In this document: in pieces, positions 49,289 to 58,078 of the stretch | Numbering within the stretch: the first letter of the stretch is position 1 | Layout: each line of letters begins with the position of its first letter | Assembly (NCBI RefSeq): GCF_001571305.1 | Contig: NZ_BCTN01000006.1 | Location: forward strand, 124,001-188,000 | DNA length: 64,000 bases | Direction: 5' to 3' | Origin: Erwinia persicina NBRC 102418 | Lineage (GTDB): Bacteria; Pseudomonadota; Gammaproteobacteria; Enterobacterales; Enterobacteriaceae | Made by a program: the position numbers and the translations under genes | Notes under the pieces: generated by a model | What the model saw: only the letters and a program-made list of their open reading frames with translations | Database searches by the model: none | What the model was told of the DNA's origin: nothing

Positions 49289-50542
49289 TTACAGCTCCAG
49301 GGCCAGTAGTTCTGCCACGGTTTGTGCACGACGGATCTGGCGCGGCTGACCATTTTCAAACAGCACTTCCGGGATCAGCGGGCGGCTGTTGTAATTCGAC
49401 GACATCGATGCTCCGTAAGCGCCGGTATCGTGGAAGACCAGATAATCACCCACCTGTACCGCAGGCAGCGCACGCGTTTCGACCTTGCCGCCTTCCAGCT
49501 GGGTAAAGACGTCTCCCGATTCACACAGCGGCCCGGCCACCACGCTGTCCACGGTGTGGTGCTCGTCCAGCAGACGACCATCTCCGGCGATGGCTGAGAT
49601 ATGGTGATAGCTGCCGTACAGCGATGGACGCATCAGGTCGTTAAACCCGGCATCCACCAGCACAAAGTGGCGGCTGCCCATCGATTTCACGGCGCGTACC
49701 TGGCTTATCAGCACGCCCGACTCCGCCACCAGGAAACGTCCCGGTTCAATCTCCAGTTTCACCGGATGGCCGAGATGCTGCGCCACCCGCTGACGCGCGG
49801 CATCCCATAGGCCGAAATAGTGGCGGGTATCGATAGTTTCTTCACCAAAGTGATACGGAATGGACAGCCCGCCTCCGGCGGAGATCGCCTCCAGATCCTG
49901 ACCAAAGCTCACCACCAGGCTGACCATCGCATCACATACCTGCTCCAGGTGGCTGTAATCCACACCGGAACCGATATGCATGTGGATCCCCACCAGCTTC
50001 AGCTGATACTGCTGAATAGCCTCCAGCGCCAGCGCCATATCGCCATGCCAGATACCGTGTTTGCTGTTTTCACCACCGGTATTGGTTTTCTGACTGTGCC
50101 CGTGGCCAAATCCCGGATTAACGCGCAACCAGACCGGATGTCCGGCGGAAACCTGCCCAAGCTGATGCAGCATATCGACAGAACCGGCATTGACCGGCAC
50201 CTTCAGTTCAGCCACCCGCGCCAGGGTCGGTTCATCCAGCAGGTCGGCGGTAAACACAATTTCATCGCCCCCCGCCACGTAGCCCGCCGCCAGCGCGCGT
50301 TCAATCTCGCCCAGCGACACGGAGTCGACCTTGACACCGGCGCTGCGCATCAGGCGCAGGATATGAATGTTAGAGCAGGCTTTCTGGGCAAAGCGCACCA
50401 CGTCGAACTGTTGCAGCTGGCGGATGCGTTCATGAATAATCGCAGCATCATACGCCCAGAGCGGGCCGTCGTATTGCAGCGCCAGCGGCAGCAGGTTGTC
50501 CTGAGTCAGGGCGGTGGTGGTGTCGGTCAGCAGGCGTGGCAT
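49289..50542 (-). CDS. lysA: Diaminopimelate decarboxylase
   Basis: PLP enzyme for the last step of lysine synthesis (meso-DAP to lysine). 417 residues. The PLP Lys is in RFAQKACSNIHILRLM, the HIGSG motif in MHIGSGVDYSHLEQV, and the C-terminal YGASMSSNYNSRP segment is present. GGGAG precedes ATG 50542. It is divergent from lysR across 123 bp, the arrangement in which LysR activates lysA when lysine is low. Confidence 0.97.
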   Translation of the reverse strand: MPRLLTDTTTALTQDNLLPLALQYDGPLWAYDAAIIHERIRQLQQFDVVRFAQKACSNIHILRLMRSAGVKVDSVSLGEIERALAAGYVAGGDEIVFTADLLDEPTLARVAELKVPVNAGSVDMLHQLGQVSAGHPVWLRVNPGFGHGHSQKTNTGGENSKHGIWHGDMALALEAIQQYQLKLVGIHMHIGSGVDYSHLEQVCDAMVSLVVSFGQDLEAISAGGGLSIPYHFGEETIDTRHYFGLWDAARQRVAQHLGHPVKLEIEPGRFLVAESGVLISQVRAVKSMGSRHFVLVDAGFNDLMRPSLYGSYHHISAIAGDGRLLDEHHTVDSVVAGPLCESGDVFTQLEGGKVETRALPAVQVGDYLVFHDTGAYGASMSSNYNSRPLIPEVLFENGQPRQIRRAQTVAELLALEL

Positions 50543-50665
50543 AAGCGTTCTCCCTAAAATGATACGGCCATTACGCCACAGCCTGATGTGGGATAAAAAT
50601 ATCTTTTTTATTGGACTCTATTCACCCATGATATGGGTTATCTGCACACAATCCGGTAATCATCG

Positions 50666-51586
50666 ATGGCAGGCATTTCTCTGCGTCATATTGAAATTTT
50701 TCATGCCGTGGTCACCACCGGCAACCTGACTGAAGCCGCCACGCTGCTGCATACCTCACAACCTACCGTCAGCCGCGAGCTGGCCCGTTTCGAAAAACTG
50801 ACCGGTTTGCAGTTATTTGAACGAGTACGGGGCCGGTTGCAACCCACGGTGCAGGGGCTGCAGCTGTTTGAAGAAGTGCAGCGATCCTGGTACGGGCTTG
50901 ACCGCATTATCAGCGCCGCCGAGGGGCTGCGCCAGTTTCGTCAGGGGGAGCTGTCAGTCGCCTGCCTGCCGGTGTTTTCCCAATCGCTACTGCCGCTGCT
51001 GTGCCAGCCGTTTATGCAGCACTACCCGGAGCTGAGTCTGAATATTATTCCGCAGGAATCTCCGCTGCTGGAGGAGTGGCTGTCGGCACAGCGTTACGAT
51101 CTGGGTCTTACTGAAACCACGCATACACCGGCGGGTACCGATCGCACTGCCCTGTTTACCGGCGATGAAGTCTGTGTGCTGCCCGCCGGGCATGCCCTGG
51201 TGCAGCGAACCACGCTGACCCCAGCGGATTTCAACGGACAGAACTACATCAGTCTGTCGCGCACCGACAGCTACCGACAGATACTGGATGGTATTTTTGC
51301 CGAACACGGGGTGCAGCGGCGAATGGTGATGGAGACGCACAGTGCAGCGTCGGTCTGTTCAATGGTAAAAGCGGGGATTGGCGTGTCAATTGTGAACCCG
51401 CTGACGGCGCTGGATTACGCCGACAGCGGGGTGGTGATACGGCGTTTCAGCATCGCCGTGCCGTTCACCGTCAGTCTTATCCGGCCACGTCACCGGCCCG
51501 CCTCTGCGCTGGTCGACGCCTTTAGCCGGCACCTGCATCAGCATATCGCGCCGTTCAGCGAGCGGCTGGTACAGCGGCTGCGTTAA
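50666..51586 (+). CDS. lysR: LysR, activator of lysA
   Basis: LysR-type transcriptional regulator of 306 residues. The helix-turn-helix LTEAATLLHTSQPTVSRELA (about residues 18-37) is followed by a LysR substrate domain very close to E. coli LysR (ISLSRTDSYRQ, METHSAASVC). It binds diaminopimelate to activate divergent lysA. Its stop codon overlaps that of the convergent MFS gene, so no terminator separates them. Confidence 0.96.
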   Translation: MAGISLRHIEIFHAVVTTGNLTEAATLLHTSQPTVSRELARFEKLTGLQLFERVRGRLQPTVQGLQLFEEVQRSWYGLDRIISAAEGLRQFRQGELSVACLPVFSQSLLPLLCQPFMQHYPELSLNIIPQESPLLEEWLSAQRYDLGLTETTHTPAGTDRTALFTGDEVCVLPAGHALVQRTTLTPADFNGQNYISLSRTDSYRQILDGIFAEHGVQRRMVMETHSAASVCSMVKAGIGVSIVNPLTALDYADSGVVIRRFSIAVPFTVSLIRPRHRPASALVDAFSRHLHQHIAPFSERLVQRLR

Positions 51587-52746
51587 GCGCGGGCCTCCTG
51601 GGGGCGACCGCGCGATCCCCGGAAGGTATACAGGCAGACCAGCAGCCCGGCCACCGCCAGTAACGCGGCTGAGACCGGCACCGCCGTCAACCCGTAGCCA
51701 CCGCCAATGACGGCGCCACCGACCCAGGCGCCCAGCGCGTTGCCGACGTTAAAGGCGGAAATATTCAGCGTCGAGACCAGGTTCGGGGCATCTTTGCCGT
51801 GGCGGACCACGTTAATCTGCAGGGCAGGAACCATCGCAAAGGTAGCCATTGCCCACAGGAACAGGGTGATTTCTGCCAGCCACAGCGAATGGCTTGTCCA
51901 GCTGAACAGCAGGGAGAACACCGCAATCAGCGAGAAGCTGAGGATCAGGCTGAAGGACACTTTCCAGTCTGCCAGTTTGCCACCAAGGATATTCCCGACT
52001 GTCAGACCAGCACCGATCAGGAACAGCGTCCAGCTAACCCCCCGGTCAGTGATACCGGTGACTTCTAACAGCAGTGGCGCGATATAGCTGAACAGCGCAA
52101 ACATGGCAGCAGCGAAGAAGACGGTCATCAGCAGGGACAGCCAAAGCTTGCCGTTATTGAGCGCACTTACCTCTGACGCCAGGTGCACCGGTTTTTCATC
52201 TTTGTTGGTGGGCAGGCTGACAATCAGGCCAATAAAGGCCAGCACACCAATCACCGCTACGCCCCAGAACGTGGCGCGCCAGCCAAACATCTGACCAAAC
52301 CAGGTTCCCAGCGGGACACCCAGCACGTTCGCCAGCGTTAAGCCGGTAAACATCAGTGCGACTGCCGAGGCCTGTTTACCCGGCGCCACCAGGCTGGCGG
52401 CCACCACGGCCCCGATACCAAAGAAGGCCCCGTGACAGAGTGCGGTCACAATACGCGCCAGCATCAGCAGGTTATAGGTATAGGCCAGTGCGCAGAGGAC
52501 ATTGCCCACGATAAAGATTGCCATCAGCAGGGTCAGCGTCCGCTTACGCGGCAGTTTGGCGGTCAGCAGGACCATAATCGGTGCCCCGATTGCCACGCCG
52601 AGCGCATAGCCGCTGATCAGCCAGCCTGCAGAGGGTATAGACACCCTCAGGTCATTCGCGACCTCCGGCAACAGCCCCATAATGACAAATTCGGTGGTGC
52701 CGATAGCAAAGGCACTCAACGCCAGCGCCAGTAATGAAACAGGCAT
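51583..52746 (-). CDS. AraJ/YdhP-type MFS exporter
   Basis: Major facilitator (DHA1, AraJ/SotB/YdhP group) of 387 residues with about 12 membrane segments. ATG 52746 (MPVSLLALALSAFAIGTTEF) has GGGAG upstream and matches the family start; IGTTEFVIMGLLPEVA and RIVTALCHGAFFGIGAVVAA are family signatures. The stop codon overlaps the lysR stop. A CRP-like site lies about 95 bp upstream. Likely a sugar or drug effluxer; specificity is unknown. Confidence 0.88.
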   Translation of the reverse strand: MPVSLLALALSAFAIGTTEFVIMGLLPEVANDLRVSIPSAGWLISGYALGVAIGAPIMVLLTAKLPRKRTLTLLMAIFIVGNVLCALAYTYNLLMLARIVTALCHGAFFGIGAVVAASLVAPGKQASAVALMFTGLTLANVLGVPLGTWFGQMFGWRATFWGVAVIGVLAFIGLIVSLPTNKDEKPVHLASEVSALNNGKLWLSLLMTVFFAAAMFALFSYIAPLLLEVTGITDRGVSWTLFLIGAGLTVGNILGGKLADWKVSFSLILSFSLIAVFSLLFSWTSHSLWLAEITLFLWAMATFAMVPALQINVVRHGKDAPNLVSTLNISAFNVGNALGAWVGGAVIGGGYGLTAVPVSAALLAVAGLLVCLYTFRGSRGRPQEARA

Positions 52747-52839
52747 GTCACACACTCCCAGGAGAATAGAAAACCCGCCCTCTGCCAGCAGAGAACTCAT
52801 TCGGGTATTGATTTAAATTAACGCAGTCGCTCAGGATGA

Positions 52840-52853
52840 GTGATCTGGGTCAC
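52840..52853. promoter_or_regulatory. CRP-like site upstream of the MFS gene
   Basis: GTGA-TCTGGG-TCAC within AGTGATCTGGGTCACA matches the CRP core arms fully. It is centred about 100 bp before the MFS start. Confidence 0.45.
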
Positions 52854-53228
52854 AGCAACTTATTAAAACATAGCAGCAGAAAGGCTTACAGCGCGGATTC
52901 AGCAAGAGACTGTTGTCTTACAGGCAAGAATCGTCTGATTCAGCTCATCACAAGACGAAAAAAAAGCGATCGAGTGCACATTTCGTCAACGTAGTTCGCT
53001 ATACTTTGCCCTAATCCCAAATTACATCATTATTTCTAATGATTCTTTTTTGCGATTCATCCTAAGATTTTAACTGAAGACTGAGCTTTATCGGGCCCTG
53101 GGGAATATGCTGATTTGTTTTTTGCGTATTCAATACATTAAAGTTTTACGAACGCGAGCCGATATATCCGTAAACGAGGTAATGACCTCTCCTGCTGTGC
53201 CTGAATCACTCATTACTGAGGAGACCCG
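52854..53228. other. AT-rich spacer before the trypsin-like lipoprotein
   Basis: No gene is recognisable in this 375-bp stretch. It contains a possible -10 TATACT (53000-53005) and an AT palindrome ATCATTA-TTTC-TAATGAT (53026-53043) followed by TCTTTTTT, which could be a weak terminator or an operator. A GAGGAG ribosome-binding site for the next gene lies at its end. Confidence 0.5.
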
Positions 53229-53852
53229 ATGCGACTCGCCATTTGCCTGCTAGCCCTTTTTCTGGGCGGGTGTTCTGTAGGGAAGTATCAGTACAGCAGT
53301 GAAGCGCATGACCGGGTGGATATGACCGTCACCGGCATTCCAACTGTTCTGGGGCTGGGGACGCTGGGCACCATCATCCCACTGACGGCCAACTACAGTC
53401 TGACGGCGGCCCATGTCGCTAAGTTCTCTATGTACCGGGTGAAGTCCTATCATCCCGAGTGCGATCTGGCAGTGGTTTATCACAAAAATGATAATCCCCC
53501 TCCCCCGCATTTTCGTAATGGTCTGATCGGCGACAAAGTGAACATGTATGGCTACAGCTTTATCTCGGCGATGCCGGTGGCCTCAACCGGCACTAACCTG
53601 ATCAATACCGGGCTGAAAAATTCCTGGAATAAAGTCAGCTGCGTGGTGGTGGCATCAGATGCGGGCGTGGTACAGGGCATGTCCGGCGGCGCGGTGTATA
53701 ACGCCTCTGACGACTCTATCGGCGGGGTGATTGTGGGCTACAGCAAGCGCATTAACGACATGAAAACCGGCAAAACGCTGTATAAAGATGTCTCGCTGTA
53801 TATTCCCTACGCCCGCTTTAAAGACTGGCTAAATGATGCAGTAAAATCCTGA
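53229..53852 (+). CDS. Predicted trypsin-like serine protease lipoprotein
   Basis: A 207-residue protein with signal MRLAICLLALFLGGC and lipobox LGGC (Cys15). A chymotrypsin-type catalytic triad is readable: His62 in TAAHVAK, Asp79 in CDLAVV and Ser152 in GMSGGAV. No PDZ domain is present, and the length just covers one protease domain. It is monocistronic after an AT-rich spacer. I do not recognise an E. coli orthologue; triad assignment is by motif. It probably acts in the periplasm, anchored to a membrane. Confidence 0.7.
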   Translation: MRLAICLLALFLGGCSVGKYQYSSEAHDRVDMTVTGIPTVLGLGTLGTIIPLTANYSLTAAHVAKFSMYRVKSYHPECDLAVVYHKNDNPPPPHFRNGLIGDKVNMYGYSFISAMPVASTGTNLINTGLKNSWNKVSCVVVASDAGVVQGMSGGAVYNASDDSIGGVIVGYSKRINDMKTGKTLYKDVSLYIPYARFKDWLNDAVKS

Positions 53853-53929
53853 AGCTCAGCGCAGCACATGGACGCCAGCAGAAACACCTTCGTCGCCCGG
53901 ACAGGTATCGTACTGCCCCAACGTTTTTC

Positions 53930-54430
53930 TCATGGCCCTTTTTTCAGTATGTCAGGCAATCCGTCGTGAGGGCCAAAATCCTGTTCTGGCGGGTTTTCCC
54001 AGCGGTCCTCTCGCGTTGAGAGGTAGACCGGATTTTTGGGATACCAGATGCGGTTATCTTTTTTATTCGCTTCGCCGACCACCATAAAGCGGGCCTCACG
54101 ATCGCTATTATTGATAAAGGTATGACAAATACCGCTGCCCGCCGGGAATGCCACCGCATCTCCGGGCCTTAACCGATGCAGCTCGCCGTTGATCCATACG
54201 TCCGGTTCGCCTTCCAGCACAAAAACAAACTCTTCTTCCGCACTTTCTGCGTGGGGGTACGACATTCGCCGCCCCGGCAGTAAGCGTTCATGGTGAATCC
54301 CCAGACGCGTCAGGCCCAGAGCTCTGCCAAGCGGGGCGCCAATCGACATCAGCTCGTCGCTGTCCGGATAGTGTTCATTATCCTCTCCCTCCAGTTCCTG
54401 CCAGTGGCGGATAAAACCAGGTCGGGCCAT
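53930..54430 (-). CDS. Cupin-domain protein
   Basis: A 166-residue single-domain cupin. Motif 1 is ESAEEEFVFVLEGE with an upstream His (YPHAES), and motif 2 is PAGSGICHTFINN, providing metal-binding His/Glu residues. GGGAG precedes the ATG. Function is unknown; relatives are annotated as cupin_2 proteins with possible sugar isomerase or dioxygenase activity. It lies downstream of lysS on the same strand, beyond the lysS terminator, so it is probably transcribed separately. Confidence 0.75.
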   Translation of the reverse strand: MARPGFIRHWQELEGEDNEHYPDSDELMSIGAPLGRALGLTRLGIHHERLLPGRRMSYPHAESAEEEFVFVLEGEPDVWINGELHRLRPGDAVAFPAGSGICHTFINNSDREARFMVVGEANKKDNRIWYPKNPVYLSTREDRWENPPEQDFGPHDGLPDILKKGP

Positions 54431-54492
54431 GGGGATTCTCCCTGCAGTACGATGTGATAAAACGTAACTATTGGCTATTTTGCCGAGGGACG

Positions 54493-54526
54493 CAAAAAAA
54501 AACGGCCAGCGATAAGGCTGACCGTT
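54493..54526 (-). terminator. Intrinsic terminator of prfB-lysS
   Basis: On the minus strand AACGGTCAGC-CTTATC-GCTGGCCGTT (one mismatch or G-U pair) is followed by seven or more T residues. It lies 18 bp past the lysS stop. Confidence 0.85.
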
Positions 54527-54544
54527 TGATGCTGCGATATACGC

Positions 54545-56065
54545 TTACTTGTTGCCTGGCCGCATTGCCGGGAACAGGATCACATCACGAATGGTGTGGC
54601 TGTTGGTAAACAGCATCACCATACGGTCAATACCGATCCCCAGACCTGCCGTTGGCGGCAGACCGTGCTCCAGTGCTGTCACGTAGTCTTCATCGTAGAA
54701 CATCGCTTCGTCATCACCGGCGTCTTTCGCATTAACCTGCTGCAGGAAACGCTCTGCCTGATCTTCCGCATCGTTCAGCTCGGAGAAGCCGTTACCGATT
54801 TCACGGCCGCCAATAAAGAACTCGAAGCGATCGGTGATCTCCGGATTCTGGTCGTTACGGCGTGCCAGCGGCGAAACCTCTGCCGGGTATTCCGTGATGA
54901 ACGTTGGCTGGATAAGATGCGCTTCGGCGGTCTCTTCGAAGATCTCGGTAACCAGACGGCCCAGGCCCCAGCTCTTCTCGACTTTGATGCCCAGAGACTG
55001 TGCAATCACTACCGATTTATCAAAGTCATCGAGATCGGCCAGAAGGGTTTCCGGACGATATTTCAGAATGGCTTCTTTCATCGTCAGCTTTTCAAACGGC
55101 TTACCGAAGTCGAACTCCTGATCGCCGTAAGGCACCACGGTGTTGCCCAGAATATCCTGCGCCAGCGTACGGAACAGGCTTTCGGTCAGTTCGATCAGGT
55201 CTTTATAATCCGCATAAGCCATATAGAGTTCCATCATGGTGAACTCTGGATTATGGCGTGGGGAGACCCCTTCATTACGGAAGTTACGGTTGATTTCGAA
55301 GACGCGATCGAACCCTCCCACCACCAGGCGCTTCAGATACAGCTCCGGGGCAATACGCAGGTACATATCAATGTCCAGCGCATTATGATGGGTGATAAAC
55401 GGACGCGCCGCCGCGCCGCCGGGGATCACCTGCATCATCGGGGTTTCCACTTCCATAAAATCGCGGCCCACCATAAAGCTGCGGATGCCGGCCATGATCT
55501 GGGAGCGGATTTTAAACGTGTTGCGCGACTCGTCGTTAGCGATCAGGTCAAGGTAACGCTGACGGTAACGGGTTTCCTGATCGGCCAGGCCGTGGAACTT
55601 GTCCGGCAGCGGGCGCAGGGCTTTGGTCAGCAGACGCAGTTCGCTACAGTGAATCGACAGCTCACCGGTTTTCGTCTTGAACAGCTTACCGCGTGCCCCG
55701 ACGATATCGCCGAGATCCCACTTCTTGAACTGTTCGTTATAAATACCTTCTGCCAGATCGTCGCGGGCAACGTAAAGCTGAATACGGCCACCCACATCCT
55801 GCAGCGTGACGAAAGAGGCTTTACCCATAATGCGACGGGTCATCATACGGCCTGCCACGCTGACTTCGATGTTCAGTGCTTCCAGCTCTTCGTTCTCTTT
55901 GCCATCAAATTCGGCATGAAGCGTATCGGAAGTCCGGTCACGGCGGAAATCGTTCGGGAACGGCAGACCGGCTTCACGCAACGCGGCCAGCTTCTCACGG
56001 CGCGATTTCAATTCATTGTTCAGCTCAAGTGCAGCATCAGCGGCCTGCGGTTGTTGTTCAGACAT
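54545..56065 (-). CDS. lysS: Lysyl-tRNA synthetase, class II
   Basis: Charges tRNA-Lys. 506 residues, the E. coli length to within one. An N-terminal OB-fold anticodon domain precedes the class II core. Motif 2 is visible in [20 protein letters not shown], and motif 3 in [20 protein letters not shown]. The ATG lies 9 bp after the prfB stop, the conserved prfB-lysS operon. The long opposite-strand frame across the gene is a shadow. Confidence 0.98.
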   Translation of the reverse strand: MSEQQPQAADAALELNNELKSRREKLAALREAGLPFPNDFRRDRTSDTLHAEFDGKENEELEALNIEVSVAGRMMTRRIMGKASFVTLQDVGGRIQLYVARDDLAEGIYNEQFKKWDLGDIVGARGKLFKTKTGELSIHCSELRLLTKALRPLPDKFHGLADQETRYRQRYLDLIANDESRNTFKIRSQIMAGIRSFMVGRDFMEVETPMMQVIPGGAAARPFITHHNALDIDMYLRIAPELYLKRLVVGGFDRVFEINRNFRNEGVSPRHNPEFTMMELYMAYADYKDLIELTESLFRTLAQDILGNTVVPYGDQEFDFGKPFEKLTMKEAILKYRPETLLADLDDFDKSVVIAQSLGIKVEKSWGLGRLVTEIFEETAEAHLIQPTFITEYPAEVSPLARRNDQNPEITDRFEFFIGGREIGNGFSELNDAEDQAERFLQQVNAKDAGDDEAMFYDEDYVTALEHGLPPTAGLGIGIDRMVMLFTNSHTIRDVILFPAMRPGNK

Positions 56066-56074
56066 GTGAGTTCC

Positions 56075-57173
56075 TTATAAACCTGCTTTCAAACTTGCTT
56101 CGATAAAACGATCCAGATCGCCGTCCAGAACCGCCTGAGTGTTGCGCGTCTCTACGCCGGTACGCAGATCCTTGATGCGGGAATCATCCAGCACGTAAGA
56201 GCGGATCTGGCTACCCCAGCCGATGTCAGACTTGTTGTCTTCCGCCGCCTGTTTATCCGCATTTTTCTTCTGCATTTCATATTCGTAAAGCTTCGCACGC
56301 AACTGCTTGAAAGCCTGGTCTTTATTTTTATGCTGAGAACGATCGTTCTGGCACTGCACCACAATGTTGGTCGGTAAGTGGGTAATACGCACCGCCGACT
56401 CGGTCTTGTTAACGTGCTGACCACCTGCCCCTGAAGCGCGGTAGACGTCGATACGCAGGTCGGCCGGGTTAATATCAATATCGATGTTGTCATCCACTTC
56501 CGGGTAAATAAACACCGAACTGAACGAGGTATGTCGACGGCCACCGGAGTCAAACGGGCTTTTACGCACCAGGCGATGCACGCCGGTTTCAGTACGTAAC
56601 CAGCCGAACGCGTAGTCGCCGATGATTTTGATGGTCGCGGATTTGGTGCCTGCGACTTCGCCGTCAGACTCTTCGATGATTTCAGTCTTGTAACCACGGG
56701 CTTCCGCCCAGCGCAGGTACATGCGCAGCAGCATGCTGGCCCAGTCCTGAGCTTCCGTTCCGCCCGAACCGGCCTGGATATCCATGTAGCAGTCGGCGCT
56801 GTCGTATTCACCAGAAAACATGCGGCGGAACTCTAACTCACCGAGTTTCTTTTCCAGCACGTCAAGTTCAGCAATCGCTTCGTTAAACGTGTCTTCATCT
56901 TCGGCTTCTACCGCGAGCTCCAGCAAACCAGCGACATCTTCCAGCCCCTGCTCCATCAGATCCAGCGTTTCAACAACGGCCTCTAATGCGGAACGTTCTT
57001 TACCCAGCGCCTGTGCGCGATCGGGTTCGTTCCAGACATCAGGCTGCTCTAGTTCAGCGTTAACTTCCTGTAAGCGTTCTTTCTTGGCATCATAGTCAAA
57101 GATACCCCCGAAGGACGCTGCTGCGTTCAGTGAGATCCTGAATACGGTTCTTTACCGGATTAATTTCAAACAT
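56075..57173 (-). CDS. prfB: Peptide chain release factor 2, with programmed +1 frameshift
   Basis: RF2 reads UGA and UAA stops. The start ATG 57173 gives [20 protein letters not shown] and then LRGYL, after which an in-frame TGA (57098-57096) follows at codon 26. The slippery CTT-TGA-C and an upstream GGGGGT (internal Shine-Dalgarno) reproduce the E. coli autoregulatory frameshift. In the +1 frame from 57097 the protein continues DYDAKKERL to 56075, total 365 residues, the standard length. The GGQ motif is in GAGGQHVN and the SPF tripeptide in KSPFDSGG. This is not a pseudogene. Confidence 0.97.
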
Positions 57174-57288
57174 GGTTTTAGAATCTTTTTAGGTGATCGA
57201 AAAGGGCGTAATTGTAACCACGCAGTTTAACCGAAATGGCGCACAGTTTGTAGCACTGAACGCGCATTGCGTATTCAGTGCCCCTGAG

Positions 57289-57313
57289 GGATGGCCTTCT
57301 TTTTCGCTCATCC
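57289..57313. repeat. Degenerate dispersed hairpin repeat, copy 2
   Basis: GGATGGCC-TTCTTTTTC-GCTCATCC: an imperfect 8-bp stem with a 9-nt loop starting TTCTTTT, resembling copy 1. It lies in the divergent prfB/LysE-family spacer. Confidence 0.35.
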
Positions 57314-57326
57314 TGCCATAATTTGT

Positions 57327-57358
57327 CAGGGGTGACCCCCTCTTTCCGGTCAGCCCTG
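57327..57358. repeat. Dispersed hairpin repeat, copy 3
   Basis: CAGGGGTGACC-N10-GGTCAGCCCTG: an 11-bp stem with one mismatch. The arms share GGTCAGCCC with copies 1 and 4. It lies 26 bp upstream of the LysE-family start. Confidence 0.5.
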
Positions 57359-57384
57359 AGTATCGCAAAGATTGGAGCCTGAAA

Positions 57385-58008
57385 ATGTCTGTGACCGATG
57401 CCCTGGTGGCCTTTACCTTTGCGGCCACCCTGCTCACCCTCACGCCGGGGCTGGATACCGCGCTGATTTTGCGTACCTCCGCCGTGGAGGGAACGAAAAA
57501 AGCGATTCAGGCACAGCTGGGGATTAATGCCGGGTGCCTGGCCTGGGCGGTCGCGGTGGCTTTTGGTCTGGGGGCGCTGATTGCCGTCTCTGAACTGGCG
57601 TACAACCTGCTGAAGTGGTGCGGGGCGGCCTATCTCGCCTGGCTGGGCGTGCAGATGCTGTTGAAACCGCGTGCAAATATGGGTGAGGCAGCGCTGGCAA
57701 CCGGATCACAGAACGCGTTCCTGCGCGGCTTTTTCGGCAACCTGCTTAACCCCAAGGTGGGCATTTTCTATGTCTCTTTCCTGCCGCAGTTTATTCCAAC
57801 CGGGCATTCGCCGGTGCTATGGACGTTCGGACTGGTGCTGATCCATGTGGTACTGGGTACGCTGTGGTCGTCGCTACTGATTGGCAGTACGCGTAAGCTG
57901 TCCGGCGTGCTGAAGCGTGAGAAGGTGGTGAAGTGGCTGGACCGCACCACCGGCACGGTATTTCTGCTGTTTGCTGCCAGGCTGGCATTAAGCCGCCGCC
58001 CGGGATGA
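57385..58008 (+). CDS. LysE/RhtB-family amino-acid exporter
   Basis: A 207-residue membrane protein with about six hydrophobic segments. The family signature LTPGLDTALILRTSAVEGTK is at residues about 19-38, and NLLNPKVGIFYVSFLPQF at about 118-135. These carriers export amino acids such as threonine, homoserine or lysine; the specific substrate is not apparent. It is divergent from prfB and convergent with recJ, each junction bearing a dispersed hairpin. Confidence 0.9.
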   Translation: MSVTDALVAFTFAATLLTLTPGLDTALILRTSAVEGTKKAIQAQLGINAGCLAWAVAVAFGLGALIAVSELAYNLLKWCGAAYLAWLGVQMLLKPRANMGEAALATGSQNAFLRGFFGNLLNPKVGIFYVSFLPQFIPTGHSPVLWTFGLVLIHVVLGTLWSSLLIGSTRKLSGVLKREKVVKWLDRTTGTVFLLFAARLALSRRPG

Positions 58009-58013
58009 AACCC

Positions 58014-58040
58014 GGGCCGGCCTGCTGTTTTGGTCAGCCC
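58014..58040. repeat. Dispersed hairpin repeat, copy 4
   Basis: GGGCCGGCC-TGCTGTTTT-GGTCAGCCC: a 9-bp stem (seven Watson-Crick pairs) with a 9-nt loop, starting 6 bp after the LysE-family stop and before convergent recJ. Confidence 0.45.
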
Positions 58041-58078
58041 GCTGCCTGTCATCATGCCCCCGCCATAGCAGGGGCAGA

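Noticed and set aside
54596-56080. 494-codon frame on the plus strand
   Set aside because: Antisense shadow of lysS.
56075-57173. prfB as a frameshifted pseudogene
   Set aside because: The in-frame TGA sits in the known programmed frameshift context and the +1 frame restores the full 365-residue protein.
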